From the NCBI RefSeq assembly GCF_050496545.1, contig NZ_JBNVZV010000008.1:62001-126000 (forward strand): DNA of 64,000 nt, read 5' to 3'. The stretch's first letter is position 1; each line of letters begins with the position of its first letter. Shown here in pieces: positions 41,091 through 50,529 of this stretch. A program made the position numbers and the translations under genes. This DNA comes from Phycicoccus avicenniae_A. Lineage in GTDB: Bacteria; Actinomycetota; Actinomycetes; Actinomycetales; Dermatophilaceae. The notes under the pieces were generated by a model. That model searched no databases, was not told the DNA's origin, and worked only from the letters and a program-made list of their open reading frames with translations.

Positions 41091-42287
41091 GTGCCCACTG
41101 CTGTCCGGCCTCGTGCCCTCTCCCGCGCGCTCGTCAGGCGGCCGGAACGGGTCCGCACGGTGGCGGTGGTGCCCGGTGGTCATGCGTACTCCCGGACGGT
41201 CATGCCCGTCGAGGCAGGGTTCGCCGCGTTGGCCGACCCTCATCCGGACCACGACGGTCAGGCGGCCGGAGCGCGCTGGTGGCCGCCGCGGATGCTCACC
41301 CCCGGATGGGTGGCGCGCTCCGCCTTCGACCTCATGCACGTCCACTTCGGTGTGGAGCAGGTGCCGCTGTCCACCCTCGAGCAGACGGTCCGCGCCCTGC
41401 GGGAGACGGGGCGACCGCTCGTGCAGACCATCCACGACCTGGAGAACCCCCACCTGCACCGCCAGGCCGGCCACGAGGAGCGGCTGTCCGTCCTGGTCGC
41501 GGCTGCCGACGTGGTGCTGACCCTGACCCCCGGCGCCGCGGCCGAGATCGAACGGCGCTGGGACAGAACGGCCGTCGTCGTGCCGCATCCGCACCTCGTC
41601 CCGCTGCCCCGGATGCGGAGGACACGTGCCGCGCGGACGGCGGCCGCTCCCGCGACGCGCCCGGTCATTGGGACGACGTTGAAGGACCTCCGTGCCGGCA
41701 CGGATGCCGCCGGCCTGCTGCCTGCGCTCCGTCACCTGGCGCGGTCGATGCCCGAGGCCGACGTCTGCGTGTGGCTGCACGAGCGGACCTGGCACGAACC
41801 GCCGGACAACCGGGCCCGTCGGACGTGCCGCGCCCTGGCCGAGGCCGCTGCCGACGGCGTCCGGCTCGTCATCCACCCGCCCATGGACGACGACACCCTC
41901 TGGTCGCACCTGGCCTCGCTCGACGTGGCCGTCCTGCCCTACCGGCACGGGACGCACTCGGGATGGCTGGAGGCGTGCCACGACCTCGGCACGAGCGTGG
42001 TCGCGCCGGACGTCGGGCACATCGTCGACCAGGGCCCGGACGGCGTGTACCGGTGGCGCCCCGACGGTGCTGACGAGTCGTCCTTGCTCGACGCCGTCGA
42101 GGATGCGCTCAGGCTGCGCGCCACGGGTCTTCCCGGTGCCGACGCCGACGCCCGCGCTCGGCAGGTGACGGAGGTGCGCGATGTGCACGCGCGGGTGTAC
42201 GCCGCGCTCCTCGCGCCAGGGGCCGTAGGGCGGTCGACGGAGTCGGTGGCCTCCACCGGTCGCCAGCGCGAGGCGGCAGCGCGATGA
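41091..42287 (+). CDS. GT-B-type glycosyltransferase
   Basis: This 398-residue protein resembles GT4-like glycosyltransferases. FDLMHVHFGVEQVPL, LVQTIHDLENPHLH and VLTLTPGAAAEIERRW followed by VVVPHPHL form the N-terminal acceptor half. VAVLPYRHGTHSGWLEACHDLGTSVVAP is the donor-binding half, with the family's conserved EA-type site. The GTG at 41091 has GGGAG upstream. It overlaps the next transferase by four bases. It probably builds a surface polysaccharide or glycolipid. Confidence 0.82.
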   Translation: MPTAVRPRALSRALVRRPERVRTVAVVPGGHAYSRTVMPVEAGFAALADPHPDHDGQAAGARWWPPRMLTPGWVARSAFDLMHVHFGVEQVPLSTLEQTVRALRETGRPLVQTIHDLENPHLHRQAGHEERLSVLVAAADVVLTLTPGAAAEIERRWDRTAVVVPHPHLVPLPRMRRTRAARTAAAPATRPVIGTTLKDLRAGTDAAGLLPALRHLARSMPEADVCVWLHERTWHEPPDNRARRTCRALAEAAADGVRLVIHPPMDDDTLWSHLASLDVAVLPYRHGTHSGWLEACHDLGTSVVAPDVGHIVDQGPDGVYRWRPDGADESSLLDAVEDALRLRATGLPGADADARARQVTEVRDVHARVYAALLAPGAVGRSTESVASTGRQREAAAR

Positions 42288-43327
42288 GCGAGGCGATCGG
42301 GCCCCAGCCCGACGACCTGCCGGTGCACTGGCTGCCCGGTCCGGAACGGCACGGGGTCACCCTGCTGGCCCGGCAGGTGGCTGTCGCAGCCGGCGCCCCG
42401 ATCGTCCGGGGACAGGAGGTGCCGGGTTGGCTCCACGGCCGCCCGGTCCACCTGCACTTCTCCACCGGCCTCTTCCACTCCCCGGAGGCGGCTCGGGACG
42501 TCGTGGACGCGTGGGCGGCCCGGACGCGTCTGAGCCTCACCCTGCACGACGTCCCGCAGCCGGCCGAGGGGCCGCGGTGGGGTCGTCGGTCGGCGGTCTA
42601 CTGCCACGTGGTGGCGCGGTCGTCCGCCTGGGCGGTCAACAGCCGCTGGGAGGCGACCCTGGCCGCGGCGGCCATGCCCCGGGCGTCCCGCGACCCGGAG
42701 GTCATCCCGCTCCCCGTGGTGCCGGGGCCTCGGTCGACCGGACCGACGCGAGCCGTGGGCGCGGGCTCGGCCGTCCTGCCGACCCCGGCGCCACGCCGTG
42801 CCCCGGACGGGTGGATCGGTGTGGTCGGCTGGGTCTACCCCGACAAGGGCCACGAGGAGGCCATCGAGCTGGCGCTGGCCATGCGTTCTGAAGGACGCGC
42901 CCTCGGCGTCGCCGCCCTCGGTGGGGTGGCGGCCGGGCACGACGGGCTCGCGGACGAGCTGGCGCGCCTGGCCGGCAGTCTCGGGGTCGAGTGGCACGTC
43001 ACCGGGTACCTCGACGACGACGCCCTGGCGCGGGCGATGCACGAGGTCACGGTGCCGGTGGCGGCCCACCGCCATCCCTCGGCGTCCGGGTCGGTCAACA
43101 GCTGGGTGGCCGCGGGCCGGCGACCGCTCCTGCGAGAGCACCCGTCCACGGTCGAGCTCGACGACCTCCGTCCGGGCGCCTACCGCGTCCGTGGTCTGGA
43201 CGCCTGGCCCGCCGAGGTGGCCCTGGCGCTGGACGACCCCGCGCGGACCTGGCTGTCCCCCGGCTACCGGCCGCCCCACACGCTGGACGACGTGGTGCAG
43301 GCCTACCGCTCCTGGTGGGCGCTGTGA
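42284..43327 (+). CDS. Glycosyltransferase, GT4-like
   Basis: This 347-residue protein has a short N-terminal domain (LHFSTGLFHSPEAARDVVD, LSLTLHDVPQP) and a donor domain starting IGVVGWVYPDKGHEEAIELA. SASGSVNSWVAAGRRPLLRE covers the usual nucleotide-sugar site. It shares the ATGA overlap with the previous gene and GTGA with the next. The three genes were probably inherited together. Acceptor and sugar are unknown. Confidence 0.78.
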   Translation: MSEAIGPQPDDLPVHWLPGPERHGVTLLARQVAVAAGAPIVRGQEVPGWLHGRPVHLHFSTGLFHSPEAARDVVDAWAARTRLSLTLHDVPQPAEGPRWGRRSAVYCHVVARSSAWAVNSRWEATLAAAAMPRASRDPEVIPLPVVPGPRSTGPTRAVGAGSAVLPTPAPRRAPDGWIGVVGWVYPDKGHEEAIELALAMRSEGRALGVAALGGVAAGHDGLADELARLAGSLGVEWHVTGYLDDDALARAMHEVTVPVAAHRHPSASGSVNSWVAAGRRPLLREHPSTVELDDLRPGAYRVRGLDAWPAEVALALDDPARTWLSPGYRPPHTLDDVVQAYRSWWAL

Positions 43328-44718
43328 GTCCGCGGCCCCCGTGGGGCGCGCCCGTGCCGGCCAACCGCTGGGACCTGGTCGAGGGGCAGGACGCGCCGGT
43401 CCGCACCGTCGGTGTCGTGGTCCTCCACTACCGCCAGCAGCGTCAGCTCGAGCGCACCCTCCAGGCGCTCGCCCGGCAGGACTACCCCTCGGAGGCGATC
43501 GAGGTGGTCGTCACCGACGACGGCACCGACCCGCCCCCGAGCGTCCCCGACGGTGTGGGCCTGGTGACCCAGGAGGACCGCGGCTTCCGGGCTGCCGCCG
43601 CGCGCAACGCCGGTGCTCGGCGAACCCGAGCAGACGTGCTCGTCTTCCTCGACGCCGACTCCACGCCCGAGCCGTCGTTCCTCCGTGCCGTCACGCGGCT
43701 CCCCCGGTTGCTGCCGGAGGCCGTCGTCGTCGGCCGGCGACGGCACGCCGACCTCGCGACCGTCCCGGTGGACGCGCCCATCGAGACCTCTGGGCCCGAG
43801 CACGAGCTGACCGAGCCGGCCTGGCTGCGGGAGGCGTACGCCGGCTCGTCCGACCTGCTCCACGCCGACGCGCTCTCGTTCCGCCACGTGATCGGTGCGG
43901 CGATGGCGTGCAGCCGATGGTGGTTCGACCACGTCGGTGGCTTCGACGAGGGGTTCACGACCTACGGCGGCGAGGACTGGGAGTGGGCCGCGCGCGCGTG
44001 GGAGGCCGGGGGCCTGCTGGCCCATGCCGCCGACGCGACCGTCTGGCACGACGGGCCCGACGCGGGCGCGGAGCCCCGGACCTGGGGTATCGAGGGCGCC
44101 GGCCACGCGAAGGACCTGGAGTCGCTCGCCGTCGCCGCTCGCGTCGGCGTTCCCGGAGTCACGACCCGTGCCCTCGACCTGGGCGCGGACGACGTGGTGG
44201 TGACGGTGTCACCCCGGTTCGACCTCGCGGGCCTCGTCATCACGCTCGACCCTCTCCTCCAGGCCGCTCCGACCGCGCGACTGCTCCTGGGTGGTCGCCA
44301 CGCCGCGCTGCTGCCCGACGAGCACCGGGTGCGTCGTCGTCCCGACGCGGACGTCGACGACGTCCCCGACATGACGCTGCTGGACGCGGCGGGGCGTTTC
44401 CGGCGCCACGTCCACGTCCATGCGCCGGCCCACGCCACCCCCGCGACCTGGCACCGACTGCTCGCCGACGTGGACCGCGCCGACGCCCCCGCACGGGTGG
44501 CCGTCGAGCACGACGGCCGGCCGCTCCTCGAGGTCCGGTCGTTGCGCGCGCTGCGCCGGGCCTCGTTGTGGGACAGGCCGAGCCTCGCTACGCCGCACAC
44601 CGTGTCCGCCGCAGCGGCGGACGTCACGCCCACCGGTTCCGGCGTAGCGGGTCTTCTGCTGAAGGCCGGGATCGCAGGACCAGAGGGGCCGGGTCGGTCG
44701 CGCGGTCAGAACGCGTAG
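43324..44718 (+). CDS. GT2-family glycosyltransferase with C-terminal extension
   Basis: This 464-residue protein has a GT-A domain at about 28-290: VGVVVLHYRQQRQLERTL, VVVTDDGTDPP, metal-binding DAD in FLDADSTPEP, and GGEDWEWAARAW near the acceptor site. About 170 further residues follow, with no recognised fold. The GTG overlaps the upstream stop (GTGA). It is the last of three transferases, and the sulfotransferase-like gene is convergent with it by 13 bp. A glycan chain with a sulfate decoration is a possible joint product. Confidence 0.83.
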   Translation: MSPRPPWGAPVPANRWDLVEGQDAPVRTVGVVVLHYRQQRQLERTLQALARQDYPSEAIEVVVTDDGTDPPPSVPDGVGLVTQEDRGFRAAAARNAGARRTRADVLVFLDADSTPEPSFLRAVTRLPRLLPEAVVVGRRRHADLATVPVDAPIETSGPEHELTEPAWLREAYAGSSDLLHADALSFRHVIGAAMACSRWWFDHVGGFDEGFTTYGGEDWEWAARAWEAGGLLAHAADATVWHDGPDAGAEPRTWGIEGAGHAKDLESLAVAARVGVPGVTTRALDLGADDVVVTVSPRFDLAGLVITLDPLLQAAPTARLLLGGRHAALLPDEHRVRRRPDADVDDVPDMTLLDAAGRFRRHVHVHAPAHATPATWHRLLADVDRADAPARVAVEHDGRPLLEVRSLRALRRASLWDRPSLATPHTVSAAAADVTPTGSGVAGLLLKAGIAGPEGPGRSRGQNA

Positions 44719-45332
44719 CGGAACCGCTCGAGGTCCGCGGCGTGGGCGGTCTCCACGAGGGCGCGGCTGGCGGCGTCGTACGCACGCCAGTAGGCACGCT
44801 CGCGGTCGGTGACGTTGGTGGGCGCGACGGTGAGCTCGATGCCGAGGAGACCGCGGATGTCGTGCTCGAGGTGCTCCATGCGGAGCACGACATCGGCTTC
44901 GTCGACGTGGCCGCGGTTGATGCGACGCTCGCCGGGGCCGTCGATGGCCAGCGCCAGCCACTGGTCGAACTCGAGCGTCACGGCGTCCACGATGCGCCCG
45001 ACCGCCCCGGGGGTGGCGTACACCCAGGAGTCCGGCTGTCTCAGCTCGTGCACCCAGCGACGGCGGCTGCGTTCGTACTCGGCGACGTAGAAGTCGAACG
45101 GGTTACGCGTCGTCGTCACCACGCGCAGCCCGTGGTCCGACGCCAGGAATCCACCGCTCAACAGCTGAGCAGCCGTCGCGTGCTTGACGTCGATGCCGTC
45201 GACCCGTGCCTCGTCGGCGGCGGGAACCTCGACGACACCACCGCGGTCGAGCAGAGCCGCGCGCAGCGCCGTGCTCGCCGTGCCGGGTGCGGCCGTGAAC
45301 AGAAGCCCGGCCCCTTGGTCCAGCAACGCCAT
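44706..45332 (-). CDS. Sulfotransferase-like protein
   Basis: This 208-residue protein fits small PAPS-dependent sulfotransferases. The phosphosulfate loop is FTAAPGTASTALRAAL near the start, and TTTRNPFDFYVAEYERSRR matches the 3'-phosphate-binding R/S site. It is short but complete-looking. The ATG at 45332 has AGGA upstream. It could sulfate the glycan made by the neighbouring transferases; a different sulfate acceptor is possible. Confidence 0.7.
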   Translation of the reverse strand: MALLDQGAGLLFTAAPGTASTALRAALLDRGGVVEVPAADEARVDGIDVKHATAAQLLSGGFLASDHGLRVVTTTRNPFDFYVAEYERSRRRWVHELRQPDSWVYATPGAVGRIVDAVTLEFDQWLALAIDGPGERRINRGHVDEADVVLRMEHLEHDIRGLLGIELTVAPTNVTDRERAYWRAYDAASRALVETAHAADLERFRYAF

Positions 45333-45633
45333 CAGAGGATCCTGTCGACGAGAGGCATAGCAAGTAGCGCGGCGCAGAACGCAGGTGTCATGAGAGGAGT
45401 CTCGGCGACGGGCTCGTCGCGTCGCGTGATCGGTGCACGAAGATCGGAGCCACGGACAGCATCTGAGGACCGCAGTGGAGCCGAGCGCCCAGGCACGTCG
45501 CGCCCACGGGTCCACGCCGCTCAGGTCGTGTTCGTGCGGATGCCGTGACCGACGCCCCAGCGGCCGTGCGACTCCGGCCCCGACGCCGCTGAGGTCGTCG
45601 TCGGTCACCTTCCCGATGAGCTCCCGGCGCCCC
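45333..45633. other. Intergenic stretch without a convincing gene
   Basis: About 300 bp lie between the sulfotransferase-like start and the MDMPI-like stop. Short near-repeats such as CGCCGCTCAGGTCGT and CGCCGCTGAGGTCGT occur. No open frame with a good start, and no strong hairpin, was seen. It should contain the sulfotransferase promoter. Confidence 0.4.
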
Positions 45634-46419
45634 TCAGTACCCGGGGAAGACCCTGCGCAGCTGCTCGAGCGTGACGGCTCCCGACACCGCGACGTCCGCA
45701 GGGGTGTGCGCCGCGGTCAGCCGGCCCGAGAGCAGGCGGGCGACGGCGTCGGCAGACCCCTCGAACCGGGCGTCCGTCCCGCCACCGCTCGGCACGAGCG
45801 TCACCGAGTCGTCGATCGCGAGGTCGTGTCCGAGCGGGACGAGGTCGATGCGCACAGGACCGGCCACCTGGTCCGCCTTCGCGGTGAAACCGAGCATGAA
45901 CCCCAGCCCAGCGGCAAGGTGCTCGACGAGCAGGGCCGCGGTGGCATCGTCGATCGTCGCGGCCGCGTCGGTCCCGACGCGCACGTCCCAGGAGTGCTGC
46001 GCGGCCTCGTTGAGACGCATGCCGAGGTAGTCGCCGACCGGCAACGGAGCGGGCAGGAAGCCGAGGTCGACCCGGAGCCCCGCGCGCTGTGCGGGCGTCA
46101 GCCCTTCGACGGCCTCGACGAGCGCGGCGTCGGATGCGAGGAAGCCATCGGCCTGGGCGCGCGGGCTCAGGGCGTTCCAGCGGTCCCAGACCGACTGGTT
46201 GAACCCCTCGGGCACCGGGTCGCCGGTGAGGGCGGCGCGCAGAGTCGCGAGACCGATCTCGGCGCCGCTGCCGAGGTGTGAGAGCACCTGCGCGACGGGC
46301 CACTCGCTCGCACCCGATGGGGCGCGGAGCTGGTCGTCGTCCAATCTGCGGACGACCGAGGCGAGGTCGTCGTGGGTGGCTCGTAGGGCGGCGACGGTGG
46401 CATCAGGGGTCGGCGTCAT
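45634..46419 (-). CDS. Maleylpyruvate isomerase-like, mycothiol-dependent family protein
   Basis: This 261-residue protein has the DinB-like MDMPI N-terminal helical bundle with metal-binding histidines (VAQVLSHLGSGAE, and NEAAQHSWDVRVG). A C-terminal sterol-carrier-like domain follows (about 165-255; SGAVTLEQLRRVFPGY at the end). In actinobacteria this family uses mycothiol as cofactor; the reaction here is unknown. It is the second DinB-like protein in the window. Confidence 0.85.
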   Translation of the reverse strand: MTPTPDATVAALRATHDDLASVVRRLDDDQLRAPSGASEWPVAQVLSHLGSGAEIGLATLRAALTGDPVPEGFNQSVWDRWNALSPRAQADGFLASDAALVEAVEGLTPAQRAGLRVDLGFLPAPLPVGDYLGMRLNEAAQHSWDVRVGTDAAATIDDATAALLVEHLAAGLGFMLGFTAKADQVAGPVRIDLVPLGHDLAIDDSVTLVPSGGGTDARFEGSADAVARLLSGRLTAAHTPADVAVSGAVTLEQLRRVFPGY

Positions 46420-46463
46420 GGGACTCGCAACCCGGTGGCTGTCACGGATGTTCCCGACGAGGG

Positions 46464-47117
46464 TCAGGCGGGGCGGCGGGCGAGGACGAAGACCTGGCCT
46501 TCGCGCTCACGGCCGAGCGGTTCGCGGACCAGGCGGGCGACGCGCTCGAGGCCGGCGCCGCGCAACAGGGTGAGGAGCTCGCGCGGGCCGCGGTGCCAGC
46601 GGAGCAGGTCGACCTCGTAGCCGCGCTCGCGCAGGCGCGCGCCGACGTCGTGCGTGCCCTCCCCCTTCTGCGACGCGACGAGCACGTAACCACCGGGCCG
46701 CAGCACCCGTGCCGCCTCCCCCAGCGCCACCGCCGCGTCAGCGTCCGGCAGGTGGATCAGGCTGTACCAGAACATGACTCCGTCAAAGGATGCGTCCTCG
46801 AACGGCAGGTCGGTGATCGACGCCTCGCGCACGTCGAGGTCCGGGTGGTCGCGTCGGGCCATCGCGAGCATCCCGGGCGAGAGGTCGACGCCGACGACCG
46901 AGCATCCGCGGTCCGTGAGGAAGCGGCCCATCCGGCCGGTGCCGCAGCCGGCGTCGAGGACGAGGGTGCCTCCCCCAGCCATGACGCAGCCGACGAAGTG
47001 GTCGACCATCGCGAGGTCGACCGGCGCCTCGGCCTCGGTGGCGGGGAAGGTCGACGCGTAGTCCTCGGCAATCGTGTCGTAGGCGGTGCGGACCTCGTCG
47101 CGGCTGCCGCCCTTCAC
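46464..47117 (-). CDS. Class I SAM-dependent methyltransferase
   Basis: This 217-residue Rossmann-type methyltransferase has SAM motif VLDAGCGTGRMGRFL, acidic motif II in VGVDLSPGM, and RVLRPGGYVLVAS at motif IV. FWYSLIHLPD lies in the substrate region. It looks like UbiE/arsenite- or small-molecule-type enzymes; the acceptor is not predictable. The GTG at 47117 has GAGG eight bases upstream and lies ten bases past the dxs stop, so the two may be cotranscribed. Confidence 0.85.
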   Translation of the reverse strand: MKGGSRDEVRTAYDTIAEDYASTFPATEAEAPVDLAMVDHFVGCVMAGGGTLVLDAGCGTGRMGRFLTDRGCSVVGVDLSPGMLAMARRDHPDLDVREASITDLPFEDASFDGVMFWYSLIHLPDADAAVALGEAARVLRPGGYVLVASQKGEGTHDVGARLRERGYEVDLLRWHRGPRELLTLLRGAGLERVARLVREPLGREREGQVFVLARRPA

Positions 47118-47127
47118 GGACACGACC

Positions 47128-48996
47128 TCAGCCGAGGCGGGCGCGCAGGGCCGAGGCAACCGCGTCCGGGGTGAGACCGACGGCGTCGAGGACCTGGCCG
47201 CGCGACGCGTGGTCGAGGAAGCGGCGCGGGATGCCGAAGGTGTCGACGGTCACATCGAGCGAGGCGTCACGCAACGCCTGGGCGACCTGCGAGCCGATGC
47301 CCCCGACGACGACGTTGTCCTCGACGACGGCCACCCGGCCGGCCGACCGGGCCAGTGCGACAAGCGAATCCGGCACCGGCAGCGCCCAGACCGGGTCAAC
47401 GACCCGCACCCGGTGGCCCTCAGCGGCGAGCTTCTCGGCGGCCGTCAGCGCGGTGGCGGCCATCGAGCCGACCCCGACGAGCAGGACCTCGACGTCGCCC
47501 TCGTCCGGCTCGGCGAGGACGTCGACGCCGTCGACGGTGCGCACGGCCTCGATCGGGTCGGCGACCGTGCCCTTGGGGAAGCGCACGACCGACGGGGCAT
47601 CGGAGATCTCGACCGCCGCCCGAACGGCAGCCGCCACCTGCTGGCCGTCGCGCGGCGCCGCGAGGTGCAGCCCCGGCACGACGCCCGAGATGGTCATGTC
47701 CCACATGCCGTGGTGCGACGCGCCGTCGGGACCGGTCACGCCGGACCGGTCGAGGACGACCGTGACACCGGCCTTGTGCAGCGCGCAGTCCATCAGCAGC
47801 TGGTCGAAGGCGCGGTTGAGGAACGTCGCGTAGACGGCGACCACCGGGTGCAGGCCCGAGAAGGCAAGTCCCGCAGCCATGGTCATCGCGTGCTGCTCGG
47901 CGATACCGACGTCGAAGGTGCGCTCCGGGAAGCGGTCGCAGAACGGCTGGAGGCCGACGGGCATCATCATCGCCGCGGTGATCGCCACGACGTCCTTGCG
48001 CTCCTCCCCCAGCGAGACCATCGTGTCGGCGAACTCGTCGGTCCAGCTGCGCCCGGCGATCTCGAGCGGCAGGCCGGTCTCGGGGTTGATGACGCCGACG
48101 GCGTGGAACTGGTCGGCCTCGTCGGAGATCGCGGGGTCGTAGCCGCGGCCCTTCTGGGTGATGACGTGGACGAGCACCGGCCCACCGAAGGCGCGTGCCT
48201 TGCGCAGCGCGTTCTCGATGGCCTGCTCGTCGTGGCCGTCGACCGGGCCGACGTACTTGAGGCCGAGGTCCTCGAACATCCCCTGCGGGGCGACGATGTC
48301 CTTGATGCCCTTCTTGACGCCGTGCAGCGTCTCGTACATCGCGCCGCCGACGACCGGTGCGCGGGAGACGTTCCGCTTGCCCCAGTCGAGGAAGCGCTCG
48401 TAGCCGCGCGTGGTGCGCAGGGTCGAGAGGTGGTCGGCGAGGCCGCCGCGGGTCGGGGCGTAGGAGCGCTCGTTGTCGTTGACGACGAGCACGAGCGGCA
48501 GGTCGGTCTCGGCGGCGATGTTGTTCAGCGCCTCCCAGGCCATCCCGCCGGTGAGCGCGCCGTCGCCGATGACCGCCACCGTGTGCCGGTTCCGCTCGCC
48601 ACGGACCATCCGGCCGGCGGCGATGCCGTGCGCCCAGGAGAGCGAGGTGGAGGCGTGCGAGTTCTCGACGACGTCGTGGACGGACTCGGCGCGGCTCGGG
48701 TAACCGGAGAGGCCGCCCTCCTTGCGCAGCGCCGAGAAGTCGTGGCGCCCGGTGAGCAGCTTGTGCACGTAGGACTGGTGGCCGGTGTCGAAGACGACGG
48801 CGTCGGTGGGGCTGTCGAAGACGCGGTGCAGCGCGATGGTCAGCTCGACGACGCCGAGGTTCGGCCCGAGGTGGCCGCCGGTGCGGGCGACCTGGTCGAC
48901 GAGGAACTCGCGGACCTCCTGCGCCAGCGCCGGCAGGTCCGCCGCCGGGAGCGCCTTGAGGTCGCGGGGACCGGTGATCCGTTCCAGCAGGCTCAC
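47128..48996 (-). CDS. dxs: 1-deoxy-D-xylulose-5-phosphate synthase
   Basis: Dxs joins pyruvate and glyceraldehyde 3-phosphate in the first step of the MEP isoprenoid pathway, using thiamine diphosphate. The 622-residue protein has HLGPNLGVVELT near the N-terminus, the cofactor motif GDGALTGGMAWEALN at about 144, and the transketolase central and C-terminal domains. The GTG at 48996 has GGAGG upstream. The N-terminal extension that would start near 49134 lacks a ribosome-binding site. Products feed carotenoids, menaquinone and cell-wall carriers. Confidence 0.96.
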   Translation of the reverse strand: MSLLERITGPRDLKALPAADLPALAQEVREFLVDQVARTGGHLGPNLGVVELTIALHRVFDSPTDAVVFDTGHQSYVHKLLTGRHDFSALRKEGGLSGYPSRAESVHDVVENSHASTSLSWAHGIAAGRMVRGERNRHTVAVIGDGALTGGMAWEALNNIAAETDLPLVLVVNDNERSYAPTRGGLADHLSTLRTTRGYERFLDWGKRNVSRAPVVGGAMYETLHGVKKGIKDIVAPQGMFEDLGLKYVGPVDGHDEQAIENALRKARAFGGPVLVHVITQKGRGYDPAISDEADQFHAVGVINPETGLPLEIAGRSWTDEFADTMVSLGEERKDVVAITAAMMMPVGLQPFCDRFPERTFDVGIAEQHAMTMAAGLAFSGLHPVVAVYATFLNRAFDQLLMDCALHKAGVTVVLDRSGVTGPDGASHHGMWDMTISGVVPGLHLAAPRDGQQVAAAVRAAVEISDAPSVVRFPKGTVADPIEAVRTVDGVDVLAEPDEGDVEVLLVGVGSMAATALTAAEKLAAEGHRVRVVDPVWALPVPDSLVALARSAGRVAVVEDNVVVGGIGSQVAQALRDASLDVTVDTFGIPRRFLDHASRGQVLDAVGLTPDAVASALRARLG

Positions 48997-49220
48997 CGCG
49001 CCTACCTCCTCGTCCTTCTCGGGTCCGGCTCGGGGACCGGTCGAACCCGACGAGTCTAGGCGCTGCTCCCCCGTCGCCCCGCACCGCGGCGGGCCCCGTC
49101 CGCGATCTCCACCGGTCCTCCACACACCGGTCACGCCCCGGGAACTCTCGCGGCGCTCCGTACGCTGGGGAGGGCGAGCCCGGGTCCCTGCCCCCGAGCC
49201 GTTCCCCAGGAGGTCCCACC

Positions 49221-49868
49221 GTGCCGTCGTCGTCCCGAGCCCGCGCCCTCGCCGAGGTGCAGAAGGCCCAGCGGGCCAAGGAACGCCGCAGCCGCTTCCT
49301 CGTCGTCGGCGGCGTCTCGCTCGTCGTCCTGGCCCTCGTCGGGGCCGTCGTCTTCGCCGTCCGCACCGAGTCGGCGAACAAGCCCTCGCTCGACGCCGTC
49401 AAGACCTTCGAGGGCGTCACCGCGACGCACGTGACTACCCCGGTCACGTACAAGGAGAACCCCCCCGTCGGCGGCGACCACAACCCCGTGTGGCTCAACT
49501 GCGGCGTGTACGACGCCCCGGTGAAGAACGAGCTCGCGGTGCACTCCCTCGAGCACGGCGCCGTGTGGGTGACCTACCGCTCCGACCTGCCGGCCGCGCA
49601 GGTCAAGACCCTCACCGACAACGTGCCCGACACCTACATGGTCGTCTCCCCCGTCGACGACCTGCGCGCGCCGGTCATCGCCTCGGCGTGGGGCGCCCAG
49701 CTCGAGCTCACCGGCGCCGACGACCCGCGCCTCGAGGAGTTCATCCAGAAGTACCGCCAGGGCCCGCAGACCCCCGAGCCGGGCGCGGCCTGCACCGGTG
49801 GCAGCGACGGCACGGACGGGACCTACCCGACCGGTGCCGCCGCGCCCTCCCCCTCGCCCTCGTCGTGA
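49221..49868 (+). CDS. DUF3105 membrane-anchored protein
   Basis: This 215-residue protein has one N-terminal helix (about 26-47) after a basic cytoplasmic segment, so the main domain is outside. DUF3105 features are PPVGGDHNPVWLNCGVYDAP and VHSLEHGAVWVTYR, with a histidine/cysteine set that could bind metal. A Ser/Pro/Gly-rich tail ends it. The GTG has AGGAGG upstream. It overlaps the DUF305 gene by four bases; the two families are often neighbours. Confidence 0.88.
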   Translation: MPSSSRARALAEVQKAQRAKERRSRFLVVGGVSLVVLALVGAVVFAVRTESANKPSLDAVKTFEGVTATHVTTPVTYKENPPVGGDHNPVWLNCGVYDAPVKNELAVHSLEHGAVWVTYRSDLPAAQVKTLTDNVPDTYMVVSPVDDLRAPVIASAWGAQLELTGADDPRLEEFIQKYRQGPQTPEPGAACTGGSDGTDGTYPTGAAAPSPSPSS

Positions 49869-50524
49869 GCATCGCGCCCGTGAGCGTCGAGGAGGACACC
49901 ACGACCGCGGCCGCGCCGTCCGGCGTGCGCCGCGGCCTCGTGGCACTCCTCACCGTGCTCGCCCTCCTCGTGGGGGTGGGCGGCACGCTGCTCGTCCAGC
50001 GGGCCACCGACACCAGCCGGGTCAGCGAGTTCGGCGCCGACGCCGGCTTCGCCCGCGACATGCAGACCCACCACCTGCAGGCCGTCGAGATGGCGATGAT
50101 CATCCGCGACCGCAGCACCGACGAGTCCGTGCGCACGCTGGCCTACGACATCGCTACCAGCCAGCAGCAGCAGGCCGGGCAGATGTACGGCTGGCTCGTG
50201 CAGTGGGGCCTGCCGCAGACCGGCCAGCGCCCCCCGATGGCCTGGGTCGGCGGCGAGCACGGTGAGCACGCCGCCACCGGCAAGCCGATGCCCGGGATGG
50301 CCACCCCCGCGCAGCTCGACGAGCTGCGGGGCGCCACCGGCGTCGAGGCCGAGCGGATCTTCCTGCGGCTGATGATCGCCCACCACAAGGGCGGGGTGGA
50401 GATGGCCGACGCCGCGCTCGCCGACGCCCGCACCGACGAGGTGCGCACCCTCGCGCGGGCGATCAGCCGGGCCCAGACCGCCGAGATCACCCTCATGGAG
50501 GGGATGCTCCGCGAGCGCTCCTGA
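49865..50524 (+). CDS. DUF305 membrane-anchored protein
   Basis: This 219-residue protein has a single helix (about 24-44) and an extracytoplasmic ferritin-like DUF305 domain. Two repeated histidine motifs are clear: FARDMQTHHLQAVEMAM and RLMIAHHKGGVEMADAAL. These are candidates for copper binding. GTG overlaps the DUF3105 stop (GTGA). The pair may handle copper or redox stress at the cell surface; the role is not established. Confidence 0.88.
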   Translation: MSIAPVSVEEDTTTAAAPSGVRRGLVALLTVLALLVGVGGTLLVQRATDTSRVSEFGADAGFARDMQTHHLQAVEMAMIIRDRSTDESVRTLAYDIATSQQQQAGQMYGWLVQWGLPQTGQRPPMAWVGGEHGEHAATGKPMPGMATPAQLDELRGATGVEAERIFLRLMIAHHKGGVEMADAALADARTDEVRTLARAISRAQTAEITLMEGMLRERS

Positions 50525-50529
50525 CCCGC

